DNA of 64,000 bases from NCBI RefSeq assembly GCF_964656455.1, contig NC_135717.1:140258308-140322307 (forward strand), written 5' to 3'. Below are positions 36,501 to 48,554 of the stretch, one piece after another. The translations under genes were made by a program, and so were the position numbers. The notes beneath the pieces were generated by a model. It ran no database searches. It saw nothing but the letters and a program-made list of their open reading frames with translations, and was not told where the DNA came from. This stretch comes from Halichoerus grypus (lineage: Eukaryota; Chordata; Mammalia; Carnivora; Phocidae). Every line of letters begins with the position of its first letter. Positions within the stretch are counted from its first letter, which is position 1.

Positions 36501-37309
36501 ATGCTAAATGATGCTTCTTCATGGAGTAAAATTGGAAGTTACAATATACAGCAAAACAGCCCAGGACCTATCTTTCTAAAATAAGAAAATCTACGTGTAC
36601 ATCAACCTTAGTACTAGAAATGACTTTTAGATAAACCTTGCTGCCATGTCATTTTTAAATGTAACTCATCCTAGAAAGAAATCCCTAATTAGTTCTTTTC
36701 TTGGAGGTCACGAGTTATGAATTATCACTCTAACCAGGAATTTAAATCCAACTTTTGACTTAGTTTCAGCAAGGGCCTCAAAGGCCAAGAGGGAAATGAG
36801 GGGTGATAAAACCTGCACATTCCAAAGTCAGAGGCTAGAATCTACATAGAACTTTTAAAGGCAATTTTTAAAGTTGGTTTGACAACCTCTCTTCTACCTA
36901 GATGACATAAAAGGGTAGAAGTAAGAGAAGCCAGTTTGTTGGAAACTGAAGAATTTCTTTAAACAAACTTCTCAGTATGCTTGGAGTCTTTAGAGAGGAG
37001 AGATGAAGAAAGCATCCCTCTCCCACGAAAACTGGAGAACGGCACATTAGGGATCCTCGTCTACAACATAAGGAGTCTGTGGGGCCCCACAGCTGATGAC
37101 TAACCTGAGCAGGAAAAGCCAAAAAGCAGGATTTTATGACTGGCTCAGCCCTCAAATGGAGGAGCTTGAACAAGAGCCTTCATGGGAGCAGTCTGGACCC
37201 ACACAGGTAGACAGAGCCAAGTATGGTGAGCGCTTCCTCCGGGACCAAATATTAATGAAACTGCCTTGAGTAGTTATTGTTAGTAACTTCTAAAACTTTT
37301 ATGATTATA
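36501..37309. other. Unique DNA, nothing recognised
   Basis: The 91-codon minus frame at 36898-37173 is unrecognised and not flanked by splice or promoter signals I trust. Confidence 0.4.
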
Positions 37310-37700
37310 TATTTTATTATTCATAATAGTTTATTATCACCTAATTATATTATTTCAGTCCTACAGAAAAGTTACAATAGTGTGAAAAACTCCCATACAC
37401 TCTGCCAAGATTCTGCAATAGTTTATATTAAGTTGTGCCATTTGCTTTATCATTCCCTTTCTCTTTCTTTATCAATCTCTCTCTCCATACACATGCATAC
37501 ACAGAGTTGTTTTTTTTTAAACCATTTGCATGTAAGTTGAAGACATCAGGCCTCTTTACCCTTAAATACTTATGTGTATTTCCTAAGAATAAGCACATTT
37601 TCTTATATGTCCACAGTACTGTTATCAATATCAGCAAATTTCTCATTGATACCATAATATTACCTAATCTATAGCTACAATTGTCTCAAATGCTCCCAAG
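37310..37700. mobile_element. Old LINE (L1M-like) noncoding remnant
   Basis: The series gtaagttgaagacatcagg, ctttacccttaaatacttat, tttcctaagaataagcac and atgtccacagtactgttatc recurs in diverged form at 52085-52610 and matches a common ancient LINE 3' region. The family and strand are not certain. Frames at 37277-37674 lie inside it. Confidence 0.55.
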
Positions 37701-38254
37701 AACACTGCCTAGAAGGGCATCCTGACCCCACATAAGGGAAGAACTGATGATTTCCCAAAGATGGAGAGAGGAAGTATGAAGGACAAACAGATGAATATTC
37801 ACAGGTCTCTAACCCAGGCTTGAGTGACTAGCAAGGATTCTAGGAAATTGGGGTTGGCGATAGAAAGGACTCATTCACTGAAGAACAATTCAAGGGCTTA
37901 TTTTCTGGGAAAGAGATTTCAAAGAGGCACCTAGCCAACAAATAGCAAGGCAAATGCAAGGATGGAGGGGAGAGCGCTAACCCCAGATCCCAGGCTCCTG
38001 CTTGTGCCTTCTGCCTAAACATCAGCATCAACTGCGGAACCCAGGGCTGTGCCATTTCAGCAAGTAGAGATCATTCATACTCAGCAGCCAGGATAAGATG
38101 CTGTATCATCATCCAAAGCCAGAATTTTGCTCTACCTGTACCATCTCTACCGTTCTAGAGCTGCAGAGGCATTTATTCCTTAAATAATCAAATAGTAACT
38201 GCATGTCTACATTGTAAAGTCCTGGACAAGGAACAAATGTCTGAACATTATCTT
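37701..38254. other. Unique DNA, nothing recognised
   Basis: No repeat family or exon is visible. Confidence 0.4.
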
Positions 38255-38405
38255 CAATATTCATTCACTCATTTATTCATGTACTCACTTAACAAATATT
38301 TACTGAGAAGTATAATATGCCATACTTTCTAGGTGCTAAGAAAACATTATTCAACTAAAATGGGCAAAATCCCTGTTCTCCTGCAAGTTACTTTCTAGGC
38401 TGCAG
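38255..38405 (-). mobile_element. L2 3'-end fragment, antisense
   Basis: The string tcacttaacaaatatttact, then cttttctaggtgctaag-like text and gcaaaatccctgttctcctg, is a clear complement of the L2 3' end. Confidence 0.8.
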
Positions 38406-39304
38406 TCTATTTTTCTTGTTGGACTTGAACTATTATCTTTGCAAGGGGATGCCGCAGTGATGTTTTGTTATGTTGCATGCTATAGTTTTTATGCTATGGT
38501 GATTTAGGAAAGGATTTGGATCGGAGAATGAAGCAAACAGAGAATTTAGTCCAGCTTTGTTCCCCTGTGATGATGTATTGTCTTCTTGAAATCCTGCTTG
38601 TTAGCTACATATTTTATTTAGTAATAGCTCCAAGATAGTAGGTACTTAATCCTGCATTTATTCTGACCTTTTGACAGTCAATTGCAAGGCAGAGCACACT
38701 TATTTAAAATATGCTTATAAAATAATTCCTTAGGCATACAGAATTCATATTCAAAAGCTAAAGCCCACATGTGTGTATACTAATTAATTTTTGTGAACAC
38801 CAAGTATGAGTGTTGATTTTCTATCCAAAGCTCTATGTATGTTTTTACCATTTAGGCAGTTCCGATTTGTCTGGAAGTATTTTGACATGATACATGTATT
38901 AAACACTCAGGTCTGAATTCAGAAGAATGTTCCTTTGGAGGACAAAAAAAAAAAAAAAGATCTGAGCCATCATTACTTTTACTTCAGTGGGAATCATGAG
39001 TCTCATCAGCATGATTCCATTTTCTCTAAGTTGACTTTAAAAATTCTTAAACTCAAAGTCAAAATATAATGATATTTGTTAAACTTTATAAAAGCACTGA
39101 GAAACCTGGAAATGATGCTTAAATTGTATTGAACCTTAGAGTTTCTAAAAGCCATTTTCAAAATCATTAGAAACTAAGTTTAATAGCTTGCTTTGGGAAC
39201 GTCATTTGGAATTCACAAATCTAGAGAGAAAAATCAGAGTTATACTTTGTGTCAGACTTCTGGTTATTATTTTATAGAATAAAATTGTAATTTGATTTCT
39301 TAGT
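38406..39304. other. Unique DNA, nothing recognised
   Basis: An A16 run lies at about 38944-38959. No repeat family or exon is visible. Confidence 0.45.
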
Positions 39305-39447
39305 CATAAATATATATACACACATATGCACACACATTCACATATAACACACATGTATCATATATAAGTGCATTAATTATATAGGTATGCATATATGTAT
39401 TACATACATGCGTATGCTGGGTTTTATTCTTCAGTGTATACATATGG

Positions 39448-39479
<32 letters not shown>

Positions 39480-39481
39480 GA
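39305..39481. repeat. TA/CA-rich region ending in a (TG)n microsatellite
   Basis: Alternating purine-pyrimidine words (atatatatacacacatatg and similar) run from 39305, and a (TG)n tract of about 15 units lies at about 39449-39481. The frames predicted on both strands here are simple-sequence artefacts. Confidence 0.9.
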
Positions 39482-39511
39482 TAGCTTTTAAGTGGTAAAA
39501 AGTGATAAAAA

Positions 39512-39700
39512 GGGGCACCTGGGTGGCTCAGATGGTTGGGCATCTGCCTTTGGCTCGGGTCAGGATCCCAGGGTCCTGGGATTGAGCACCATGTCGGGCT
39601 CCAAGCTCCACGGGGAGTCTGCTTCTCCCTCTCTCCCTGCCTCTCCCTCTGCTTGTGCTCTCTCTGTCTTTCTCTCAAATGAATAAATAAAATCTTTTTT
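39512..39700 (+). mobile_element. CAN SINE, full length
   Basis: The head gcacctgggtggctcagatg and a complete body and tail are present. The flanks taaaaagtgataaaaa (39496-39511) and taaaaagtgagaaaaa (39701-39716) are a target-site duplication with one mismatch. Confidence 0.96.
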
Positions 39701-39716
39701 TAAAAAGTGAGAAAAA

Positions 39717-40669
39717 AACTGTCTGAACATAGAGCTTTTTTTTTAAATACTACATATTACCTGTATAAGTAACTTTTTGAGAAGGTTGGTAATACAGATG
39801 CACACATACATTGTTGAAAATTTTATTTTGATTTTGCTAAAGAGAAGTGACTTCTGCCTATATATGAGGGCACAGCTGCTTCAAAATGAATCTTCCTCCT
39901 CAGTATGATTATGAAATACCTAAGTAGATATTTGAAAAGGCCCTTGAAATTTAAATGCATTTGGCATAATATAGTAAAGAATTATATCTTAAAGCTTGAT
40001 TTGTTTATTTTATGCATCATTTATTTTAGTTTCTCATAATTTTTAAGGAAATATTACTTTTAACGTGTTTAGAATCATTTTCTCTTCTAACAGATTGACT
40101 ACAGCAGCTTATGCTTCTGTTTGAACACTTTCAAGAAAGAAGGAAGTTATTAACCCACTGAGAATAGGAATTAGATCTGTTCCATAAACATATTCCAAGT
40201 ACACAGAATTATTAGTGTTTCCTGATCAACGGGACTAGTGTCCTGGTTATAGAAATGAGGAACTGAAGACTCAAAGAAGTAACTGCATTTTGTCAATGTT
40301 TAATGTATTTATCTATTGATCACTGGAAAAAAAATTGCCCATTCTCATCCAGGTAGTGGGCTTTTTATCTGATAAGAAAATGCCATTCTTCAATTTAAAA
40401 AAAAAAACAAAAACAAAAACCAAGCCATATAGAATAAAACACTTGGAATCACTTGATTTTCCTGTTTGTTTTTAGCTGTTAGAATGTATTTAAAGCTCTG
40501 AAAATCCACACAGCATTCGATAGTGATGTATTCCTTTTATACCTTTTAATAAACCCTTTAAAATTACTTACATGGCAATCTAATCTTAATGTTTGGAAAC
40601 TGCTTTACTGCATTAAAGCAACTTATGTCCTTACTATTCTGCTATATCTTGAACATAAGCTGCTTGCCC
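39717..40669. other. AT-rich unique DNA, nothing recognised
   Basis: An A-rich (A5C)n run lies at about 40397-40420. No repeat family or exon is visible. Confidence 0.45.
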
Positions 40670-41005
40670 CTACCTGAGGGCATTGTGCTCTCCTCCTGCA
40701 AGGTTCTTACCTGGATCCTTACACAGCTGTTTTTCTCACTTTACTCTGGTCTCTGATCAAATCTCTTTCCAGAGCTGACTTTCCTGACCACCCTACCTAA
40801 AATAGCATCTTCTGTCGAGCTTCCTGCTAATTCTTTTAAGCCTTACCTGCCTATATTTTTCCTTACAGCCATTGTTATGACCTGGAGTTAAATTGATTCA
40901 CTTTCTCACCGATTACATGAGAACAGGGAATTTGTGTGCTATAATACTCACCTCTCTGAACATGTTGTGCCTATTTTATCAGAGGTGCTCAAAAAAATAA
41001 AAAAG
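40670..41005 (+). mobile_element. L2 LINE 3' part, sense
   Basis: The string ctttcctgaccaccctacct, then aaaatagcatcttctgtc, and later attacatgagaacagggaat and ttatcagaggtgctcaaaaa, follows the L2 3' region to its end. Confidence 0.8.
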
Positions 41006-41028
41006 GTGTGTGTGTGTGTGTGTGTGTA
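41006..41028. repeat. (GT)n microsatellite
   Basis: About 11 GT units directly follow the L2 tail. Confidence 0.9.
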
Positions 41029-41944
41029 TCAAACCTCTCTTGAATGAATGTAGAAGGAAAGTTGAAAACCAAAAGATCTGGGCAAGTAACAACCACATAC
41101 ACTTGAAGCCAATTTATGATTAAATAATATCACACCCAAAATGTCTGAAAAAATGGATTCCCTTTTGCTCAGAAGTAGTGAACACACTATGCTGTAGATG
41201 TTTTTAACTTGGAACAATAGAAATGAGTTATTTTAAAACACTGAAATAAGCTTTATTAAGATAAATTCTATTGCAACAGTTAACTTAAAGGTATACCATC
41301 ACACCAATTATTTTGAATTTGATTTAAATAAATAGAGACACATTTAATCATGAATTTGCATCAACCATTGGCCAAGTGTTAATGGTCAGTTGCCTGTCTG
41401 TGGATAGATAGATCTCCTAATAAAATCCCCGGCATTTGAGGCTGTCCATTTCTTTCTGTAGGCATAGTATGAACTGATAAAGATTTCATTAGGATAAAGG
41501 AGCAAAAGAAGCATACTGAATATCACCAAATCTATAAGATGAGAATGTTATTTGCTTGTTCAAGGAATATTGTAGAAATACATGGTTACTTTTATCATCT
41601 CAAGTTATCTCCATAAAAACATGTGTTAGAAAACTTCAGGAAAATAATGCAGTTTGACAAGCTACTTCAAACTTCCTTCCTGTGGAGTTGTGTTCTACTT
41701 TTCAGAACTTACCAGCTATCTCTTTACTACAATAGAAAAATACACTTTTAAACATTATCTTCTCATATTCTTCTACTGAAATTTTAAGTGTAAATGTGGT
41801 AATGTGATGCATGTTCCTGGCCAACCTAATGCTTTAGAGTTTCCTAATGCAAAAACATGAAGATAAACTAGCATGGATAGAGCTAATTGCTATTCGTTTT
41901 TTTCCCCAGAGAGAAAATTAGAGCATACTTGTTCATTTCAGAGA
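41029..41944. other. Unique DNA, nothing recognised
   Basis: No repeat family or exon is visible. Confidence 0.45.
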
Positions 41945-42035
41945 TTGTAAACACCATGAGAGTAAAATCCATGTGTATACTGTGACCTTTTGTATCCACA
42001 GCATGTTAGAACCACGTCTGTCACATGGTAACCAT
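41945..42035 (+). mobile_element. L2 3'-end fragment, sense
   Basis: The string gattgtaaacaccatgagag, then tgtatccacagcatgttaga and catggtaaccattcag, matches the L2 3' end. Confidence 0.7.
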
Positions 42036-42170
42036 TCAGATTTAAAAAAAAAATTAGTATCAATGACCTGCCCCCCAAAAAGAAGTATAAACCACTGTTC
42101 ACCATTTAGTTAGAACTGATAAATGATTAGTAATACAGTCTTATTTTTGGTCTAAAATGTGCCCTGTTTT

Positions 42171-42361
42171 TTTTTTTTAATCTTTTTTTTTTAAAGATTT
42201 TATTTGTCAGCGGTGGGGGAGAACACAAGCAGGAGGAGTGGGAGAGGGAGAAGCAGGCTTCCCATGGAGCAGGGAGCCCGATGCGGGGCTCGATCTCAGG
42301 ACCCTGGGATCATGACCTGAGCTGAAGGCAGACACCTAATGACTAAGCCACCCAGGCGCCC
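42171..42361 (-). mobile_element. CAN SINE, antisense, full length
   Basis: The tail complement (T run, then aaagattttatttgtcag), body and head complement gccacccaggcgcc are present. The flanks ctaaaatgtgccctgtttt (from 42152) and ctaaaatgtgcctgtttt (from 42362) are a target-site duplication with one indel. Confidence 0.96.
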
Positions 42362-42379
42362 CTAAAATGTGCCTGTTTT

Positions 42380-42984
42380 GGCACATTTAGTTTCTACTAA
42401 TGCAGATATCAGTTATGCTTTCCAACTTTCCAATATTTCGCCCTGTGTGTTATGAGTAGTGTAGATTGTTTTTGTTTTATAGCCTTTGTTAATGCATTTG
42501 CAGATTGCATTGAAAGAGTCTGAGGAAATTACTCCATACATCAGCATCAACAGTGCAATTTCTTTTTAATCTACATACTTTGCTAGTACACTACACTGTA
42601 TAAGCCAGAAAAGGAAAAAAAATAATAGGTGACTAACATTGGTTTGGGAAGGTTGTAGGGCTAGACCAAATATATTTTTGAATGCTTCTCAAAACTGAGC
42701 AACAGAAAAGGTAAATAAAATAGAAGATGAAACCAAACACAAACTCTCCCCTCTTCCAGCTCTCCAGATTCAGAAACATTTGCAACTTCTGAGTTGGTGA
42801 TTAATTTAGCATCACTTTTGAAATTAGTGAAGTTAAAATATTTTCTATGCTTGTAATGCTATTCTCTAGCTAACAAACCTTGAAGGAAATTTTCTTTATA
42901 TAGATATCTTAAGTGTGAACACAGGACGTTACATGGTAATTGCAAGTTGGTTAATTGATTATAGGCTGTAACAAATGTTCCTTT
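42380..42984. other. Unique DNA, nothing recognised
   Basis: No repeat family or exon is visible between the two oppositely oriented SINEs. Confidence 0.45.
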
Positions 42985-42997
42985 AAGAAGTTGTATG

Positions 42998-43202
42998 GGG
43001 CACCTGGGTGGCTCAGTCGTTAAGCGTCTGCCTTCAGCTCGGGTCATGATCCCAGGGTCCTGGGATCGAGCCCCCCGTCGGGCTCCCTGCTCTGTGGGAA
43101 GCCTGCTTCTCCCTCTCACTCTCCCCCTGCTTGTGTTCCCTCTCTCGCTGTATCTCTGTCAAATAAATAAATAAAATCTTTAAAAAAAATTAAAAAAAAA
43201 AA
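42998..43202 (+). mobile_element. CAN SINE, full length, young
   Basis: The head gcacctgggtggctcagtcg and full body are present, and the tail ends in an A-rich run with one TT break. A perfect 13-bp duplication, aagaagttgtatg, lies at 42985-42997 and 43203-43215. Confidence 0.97.
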
Positions 43203-43215
43203 AAGAAGTTGTATG

Positions 43216-43754
43216 ATAACATTTCGCAAGTAAAATTTTATAGCCAACTAGCCAACTAGGTTATCAAGATAGGGCTCTTCTTTGTTACTCAACCATGTGT
43301 ACAGCAGTGACCTTAACTCAATGTTACGCTATTTCTAACCACAGCACAGTATAAATTCTAATACACTTAAGTGCCATGGTGTTTAATTTTTCCATCAGAC
43401 TCGCTTCACTGTCTATGCTTCATTTTCTTTTTCCTTCTTGGGTACGGATTGTCAATGCCATATAGAACAAACTATGGGAAATTTTATGACTTCAAATCAG
43501 GCAATGTCTTTATCCTCAATGTGTCATGAATTTCAGTGTTAAGAACACTTTCATGAAAGAAACAAAATTGTTATGCTTTATATACTTCATAACACACTTT
43601 CTAAAGTTTACCTTACTATATTTTGCTATATTTTATTCAAATATTTTCGTAGTACAAATTTAAATAAAATATGACTAATCAAAAGAATACAACCAAATTG
43701 CTTTGTTATATTGATCTTCTGAGAAACTCAATTGATCTCTTGAGAAAACTGCAT
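43216..43754. other. Unique DNA, nothing recognised
   Basis: A small perfect tandem duplication (tagccaac twice) lies at about 43241-43256. Nothing else is assigned. Confidence 0.45.
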
Positions 43755-44170
43755 TTGCTCCTTGTCACCTTCTGCAATCTCATTCTAAGATTGTCTGCAG
43801 TGTGGCCCAATCTACTTTTCTCACCTCATTTCTCTCTCCTTCCATGGTTGGCTTATTCTCCTGCCATACTAACTTACTGCCAAGAACCCAAACATGCCCA
43901 GTGCTTCTTCCCCTCCATAAATTTGTTCCTCCATGACTGGTACCTCCAACTGAGACACTTCTTCATATCAAAACTCATGCAAAGAATGATCATCCTACAA
44001 ATACCTATGCTATTAGGGCTTTTGCTACTCCATGGGCTTTAGTTTGTATACATGGAGGACTCATCATAGTCTTCCTTGTTTATGAGTTAAGAGTGGATTC
44101 AATTGTCCCTTCTCCATCATATCTTCTGGATTAAAAATTATCGAGAGCAAATATTCCTTGAGATTTCTTT
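43755..44170 (+). mobile_element. L2 LINE, sense
   Basis: The run ctcacctcatttctctctcc, gcttattctcctgccatac, aacccaaacatgcccagtgc and later aaattatcgagagcaaatat follows the sense L2 3' region. The 123-codon open frame at 43671-44042 is largely this L2 and is not a gene. Confidence 0.75.
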
Positions 44171-44516
44171 TTTTTTTTTTTTAATGTGGAACTATGTTTG
44201 ACAAGTAGTTTTCCCAAAGTATTCCATCAGTAAAATATACTGAATATATATTAGGAAGGAATTGCATCAATTGCTTTGGTGGGGCCTTCACAGAATTAAA
44301 AAAAAAAAAAAAACAAGAATAGTTGTTTAAACAGTTTTATGTTTAAATTAAGTGAAGTGATGTGACACTGTCAGCTCTGCTTTGTCTTAGAAGTACAAGT
44401 ACCTATATTTTCTTTAAATAATGACTAGATTTAGAGGACGCAGGTTGAATTTCCCTGGGTATATATTGTCTCCAGTAGGGTTACCTCAGTTCTTATCTCT
44501 AATGCACACTTACCTC

Positions 44517-44660
44517 CATGACTGCCATCTATCCATCTATTTATCTATCCATCTACGTATCAAATATATGCAATATATGTATTCAATCTGAAAGTCTAGA
44601 TGGTATGTGCATGTATGTGTATATATTTTGTATGTATATGTACATATATATACAAACATC
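44517..44660. repeat. Interrupted (ATCT)n and TA/TG-rich simple repeats
   Basis: The string ccatctatccatctatttat and its continuation are (ATCT/ATCC)n. A TA/TG-rich stretch (gtatgtgtatatattttgta) follows. Confidence 0.85.
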
Positions 44661-45118
44661 AGAAAGAATAAAACATGCACAGTTAAGTACAGAATAAACA
44701 CCTAAAATTTCAGGATTTATTTACCTAAAATCTACTGGAATCAGTTTCCTCAATAAAATTGGGGTTAATTGAAATAATCATCAAAATAGCATCATTTGTG
44801 ATGAAATTAACTAATGCCACAATTATTTCATTCCTCCCACATTAAAAGTGTATTTTAAGAAGTCAATAAGAACAGTTTTCTTAGTTAAAATAGTATGTAA
44901 TTTTTTATTATGTACCTCTTGCAAATACTTCTGATCAATTTTAAATAATGTAAAATGTAAGATTTTAGTAGATTATGCCTGATGTGTTGATTGGGTCTTC
45001 CATGTTAATTTATTTTCATGGCATTTGCCTCTTTTTAATAAAGGAACATGAAAACTATGATACAGAAACAAACTCTTAGGATCATGAGTAATTTGTTATA
45101 ACTTAACAGAAAATTCAG
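44661..45118. other. Unique DNA, nothing recognised
   Basis: No repeat family or exon is visible. Confidence 0.45.
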
Positions 45119-45131
45119 GAGAATTTTTTTT

Positions 45132-45321
45132 TTTAAAGATTTTATTTATTTATTTGAGAGAGAGAGTGAGAGAGAGAGAGAGCACAAGAGGGGGAGCGGG
45201 AGAGGGAGAAGCAGACTCCCCGCTGAGCAGGTAGCCCGATGCGGGACTCGATCCCAGGACTCCAGGATCATGACCTGAGCCGAAGGCAGTCGCTTAACCA
45301 ACTGAGCCACCCAGGCGCCCC
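45132..45321 (-). mobile_element. CAN SINE, antisense, young
   Basis: The tail complement, GA-rich run, body (gactcgatcccaggactcc) and head complement gccacccaggcgcccc are complete. The repeat gagaatttttttt begins at 45119 and at 45322. Confidence 0.96.
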
Positions 45322-45334
45322 GAGAATTTTTTTT

Positions 45335-45835
45335 ATTTTTGGCTTGAATATCCCTAATTCACCAAGTCAATCAGCTCTTACTCCCTGTTAAGATGACAAT
45401 CTTTGTTAGACCCATTTCATGTAACTTCCATACTAAACACATCACACAATTAACTCTGCCTTTTTTTCATAGACCCTAAAAGAAAAGCAAATGGGTGCCT
45501 AATGGGAAAGAGGCTAAAGTTTGAGGGATAGCAGTTATCTACCTGGGAGAGAGAAAAAGTAATGGCATAGAATAAGACATAATATTCTACAGTCAGGCAT
45601 TTCTGACAGGGGAAAGGTCTAGAGTATATGCCCCTACATGGCAAAGTGTCTCCTTACTCCTTTTCCTTTCTACTGAGGATCACAAAATTTAATTATGTAA
45701 GCTTCATGTAAGGCCTTATGAAAATAGATCTAAATAAATAAATGTCATAGGAGATAATTAAAAACATTTTCATGTTTTTATATCACAAAATAGCTATATA
45801 ATAGCTAAACACTCTGTAGATATCAAGTAACTTTT
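45335..45835. other. Unique DNA, nothing recognised
   Basis: No repeat family or exon is visible. Confidence 0.45.
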
Positions 45836-45925
45836 TCACCTGCATAGAAAAACCAAGAGCAGAGCTGGCATTAAATCTACCTACAAGTAACTGTAGCTCC
45901 ACGATTCAACTACACCACCAAATTG
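45836..45925 (-). mobile_element. MIR scrap, antisense
   Basis: The string gcagagctggcattaaatct, then aactgtagctccacgattca, corresponds to the complement of the MIR tRNA-related part. Confidence 0.55.
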
Positions 45926-45984
45926 GCAAAGTAGTAGTGAGAGGATGCTGTGCAGAGAAAGGAGACTGATTTGGGTTCTCCAAG

Positions 45985-46110
45985 AGTTCAGTTCAACAAA
46001 CATTTATTTAGAATCCCATATATGCCAGGAAATGTACTAAGTACTCTGAACTGAAGACTGGAGAATTTCCATTGATGTGGAGTTTACAACAAAACAAACT
46101 TCAACATGAT
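45985..46110 (-). mobile_element. L2 3'-end fragment, antisense
   Basis: The string gttcaacaaacatttattta, then tatatgccaggaaatgtac and tgatgtggagtttacaacaa, is the complement of the L2 end. Confidence 0.7.
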
Positions 46111-46139
46111 AGAGTTTGAGTTATGAATTGGGATTTTAC

Positions 46140-46225
46140 AGACAGGGACCTTTCTTCTACTTCTTTCTATTCCACACAACTCCTAGAATAGTACTATAGA
46201 AATTCAACATTTGTTGAGATTTGCC
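46140..46225 (+). mobile_element. L2 3'-end fragment, sense
   Basis: The string cagacagggacctttcttct, then ctcctagaatagtactatag, and attcaacatttgttgagatt is the sense L2 end, facing the antisense copy just upstream. Confidence 0.6.
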
Positions 46226-47529
46226 TGATTATAGAGATGAAACTGTGGCTTTACTTGGGTCCACCTCCAGTGTATTGACAATAAGACTGTTTTTGGCATT
46301 CAACTAGTAAAAGGTATGTGCTTCCCACTGACCTCTACCAACCAAGTTTTCTGTTCTTAATATAATAATTAGCATTCAAATGATTTCACTATATTGATAT
46401 TTTAGTTCATGATTGTTAGTAAAATTAAAAATCCACATGTGGTAGATGATATCACAATAGACTATATTAAAGTCTGTTAAGGTGAATTATTATATGATTA
46501 TTTCCTGATTCTCCCTATATCAAGGATATGAAAATGATTATAATAAAATCAGTTTCTTTTCAAAAATGACAGGATCTTAAACTATAACTAAAGAGGAAAT
46601 TACAATGCTAGGGGCTTCCATGGCAAATACCACAATGACAGCACTGAGAAATACAGTAAAATTTACTTGCTATTGTATGTAATTCCAAATGAATTTGGAA
46701 TTTCAAATTGAAGGTGGGTTTCTTCAGTTGAGTTTCCTATCAGAGGGTCCAAAATTGACAATTTTAATCCATGCCTGGAGTCCTCCAAGGAAATTTGCCT
46801 AAGGAATTAGTTCTAAGAAATTAATCTTGATCATATTCTTTTTGTCAGAAAACTAGTTGCTGTTCACATTAGACAAATGAAGGATCAAAGAGTAAAAGCT
46901 AAGAAAACAACTCACCCATGTTTTGCCTCACTTGTTCTGCTGTTATTCTATTCATTGTAACATTTCATGGATGACATAAGAATCTTTTCAAACCCAGGTA
47001 AAATAGTATCAATTTTTAAATGAAATTTTATTGAACTGACACCTAAATATCTAATGCTAATTGCTTTCTCGAATGAAAAATGTAGTAGGACTTAACTATA
47101 CATTCCCCCTGTAATTTGATGGCTAGTCTCCACTTATTTCTCACATATATTTATTTTTTAAACATCTTTTGAATTCTCTGAATAAATCATTAATTTATGA
47201 TTTTTATAAGATTGTATTTTTGGTCATTTTAGGAAATAATACTTTTATCAGAATTAAATGGTTGGTCCTTACTTATGGAAACATCTTTCTTAGGATCCAT
47301 CCCCTTTGGTCTTTTCTATTTATCAATTTGGTTTTATTCACTGATGGGGGAATCTAGAGTCTAATATTCTGAAACAGTCACTTCATATTCTCTTTCAGAA
47401 TTGAAATACCATTCTATTCTTTGAACTCCTTACCATGTACAGCTCCTACCCATCTAAGAACTAACTTCTAAAATGTTTTACCCAAAGTTTATTGTTGTTG
47501 TAGTTTTAATTTCTAGAGCTTTTGAAATT
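46226..47529. other. AT-rich unique DNA, nothing recognised
   Basis: Open frames at 47169-47357 and nearby are short and unrecognised. Confidence 0.45.
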
Positions 47530-47542
47530 CAAGTGCTGTTCA

Positions 47543-47718
47543 TTTTTTTTAAAGATTTTATTTATTTATTAGAGAGAGAGATCACACAAGCAGGGCAGAG
47601 GGAGAAGCAGGCTCCCCTACGAGCAGGGAGCCCGATGTGGGACTCGATCCCAGGACCCGGGAATCATGACCTGAGCCAAAGGCAGACACTTAACTGACTG
47701 AGCCACCCAGGTGCCCCA
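47543..47718 (-). mobile_element. CAN SINE, antisense, young
   Basis: Complete from tail complement to gccacccaggtgcccc. A perfect 13-bp duplication, caagtgctgttca, lies at 47530-47542 and 47719-47731. The open frame 47473-47697 is SINE-derived. Confidence 0.97.
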
Positions 47719-47731
47719 CAAGTGCTGTTCA

Positions 47732-48209
47732 AGTAAAGACTTGAGAGTACAGCTATTTGCGTTATCATTGACTTTTGGGTTTTCAAGTCATCACATATCA
47801 TCTTTTAGCCATCCCCATGGTTTTTAGCTCTTAACTTAGACATTCACTCAAATTTTGTAGGCTCTAATTAAGAGAAGATGTATCTCTAGGCTTCCATGAC
47901 CTCACAGTTTTATTTGCTGCCTAGTATAATTTTATGTGAATTGTGTAGATATTTAGAGTTAAAAATTATAAGACAAATGTTTTCTGCCTCTTATAAACAT
48001 ATCCTGGAGGTAATCTTATAATATTAAATCCTCATATGTAGATGATACTGTTAGGTTGATTTGGGATTCTTTTGTTTAATGTAGGAATAATGATATTCAG
48101 GCAAAAGTTCCAGAAGTACTGATTAATTTTAAAAAGGTTACATGTTGAACATTATTTGAAAAAGCTTCTATTTTTAAGGCTTCTCGTTCCTCCAAGGTTA
48201 TAGATATAT
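47732..48209. other. Unique DNA, nothing recognised
   Basis: No repeat family or exon is visible. Confidence 0.45.
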
Positions 48210-48222
48210 TCAATTACTTTTT

Positions 48223-48508
48223 TTTGTAAAGATTTTTTTTTTTTTAAGATTTTGTTTATTCGAGAGAGAGAGAGAGAGATAGCGAGAGAAAGCATGAGTG
48301 GGGTGGGGGGGGTAGAGGGAGAAGCAGACTCCGTGATGAGCAGGAAGCCTCACCCAGCAAGCATGAGGGCAGGGGAGGGGCAGAGGGAGAGGGAGAAGCA
48401 GACTCCCTGCTGAGCAGGGAGCCGGAAGTGGGGCTCAATCCCAGGACCCCGGAATCATGACCTGAGCCCAAGGCAGATGTTTAACTGACTGAGCCACCTA
48501 GGTACCCC
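48223..48508 (-). mobile_element. CAN SINE, antisense, with internal duplication
   Basis: At about 286 bp it is longer than its neighbours (about 175-210 bp). The stretch starting agcatgag at 48291 and at 48360 is repeated with a period of about 69 nt. Both copies run through gagggagaagcagactcc to an agcagg(g/a)agcc end. The 13-bp duplication tcaattacttttt lies at 48210-48222 and 48509-48521, so the expanded unit sits inside one insertion. Confidence 0.93.
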
Positions 48509-48554
48509 TCAATTACTTTTTGAAACCAAAGACACCTCAGTAAATTGGCTAATC

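Noticed and set aside
39300..39518. Open frame with His/Thr repeats on the minus strand
   Set aside because: Translation of the (CA)n/(TA)n microsatellite.
43671..44042. 123-codon + open frame
   Set aside because: It coincides with a sense L2 fragment whose landmarks are noncoding 3' sequence.
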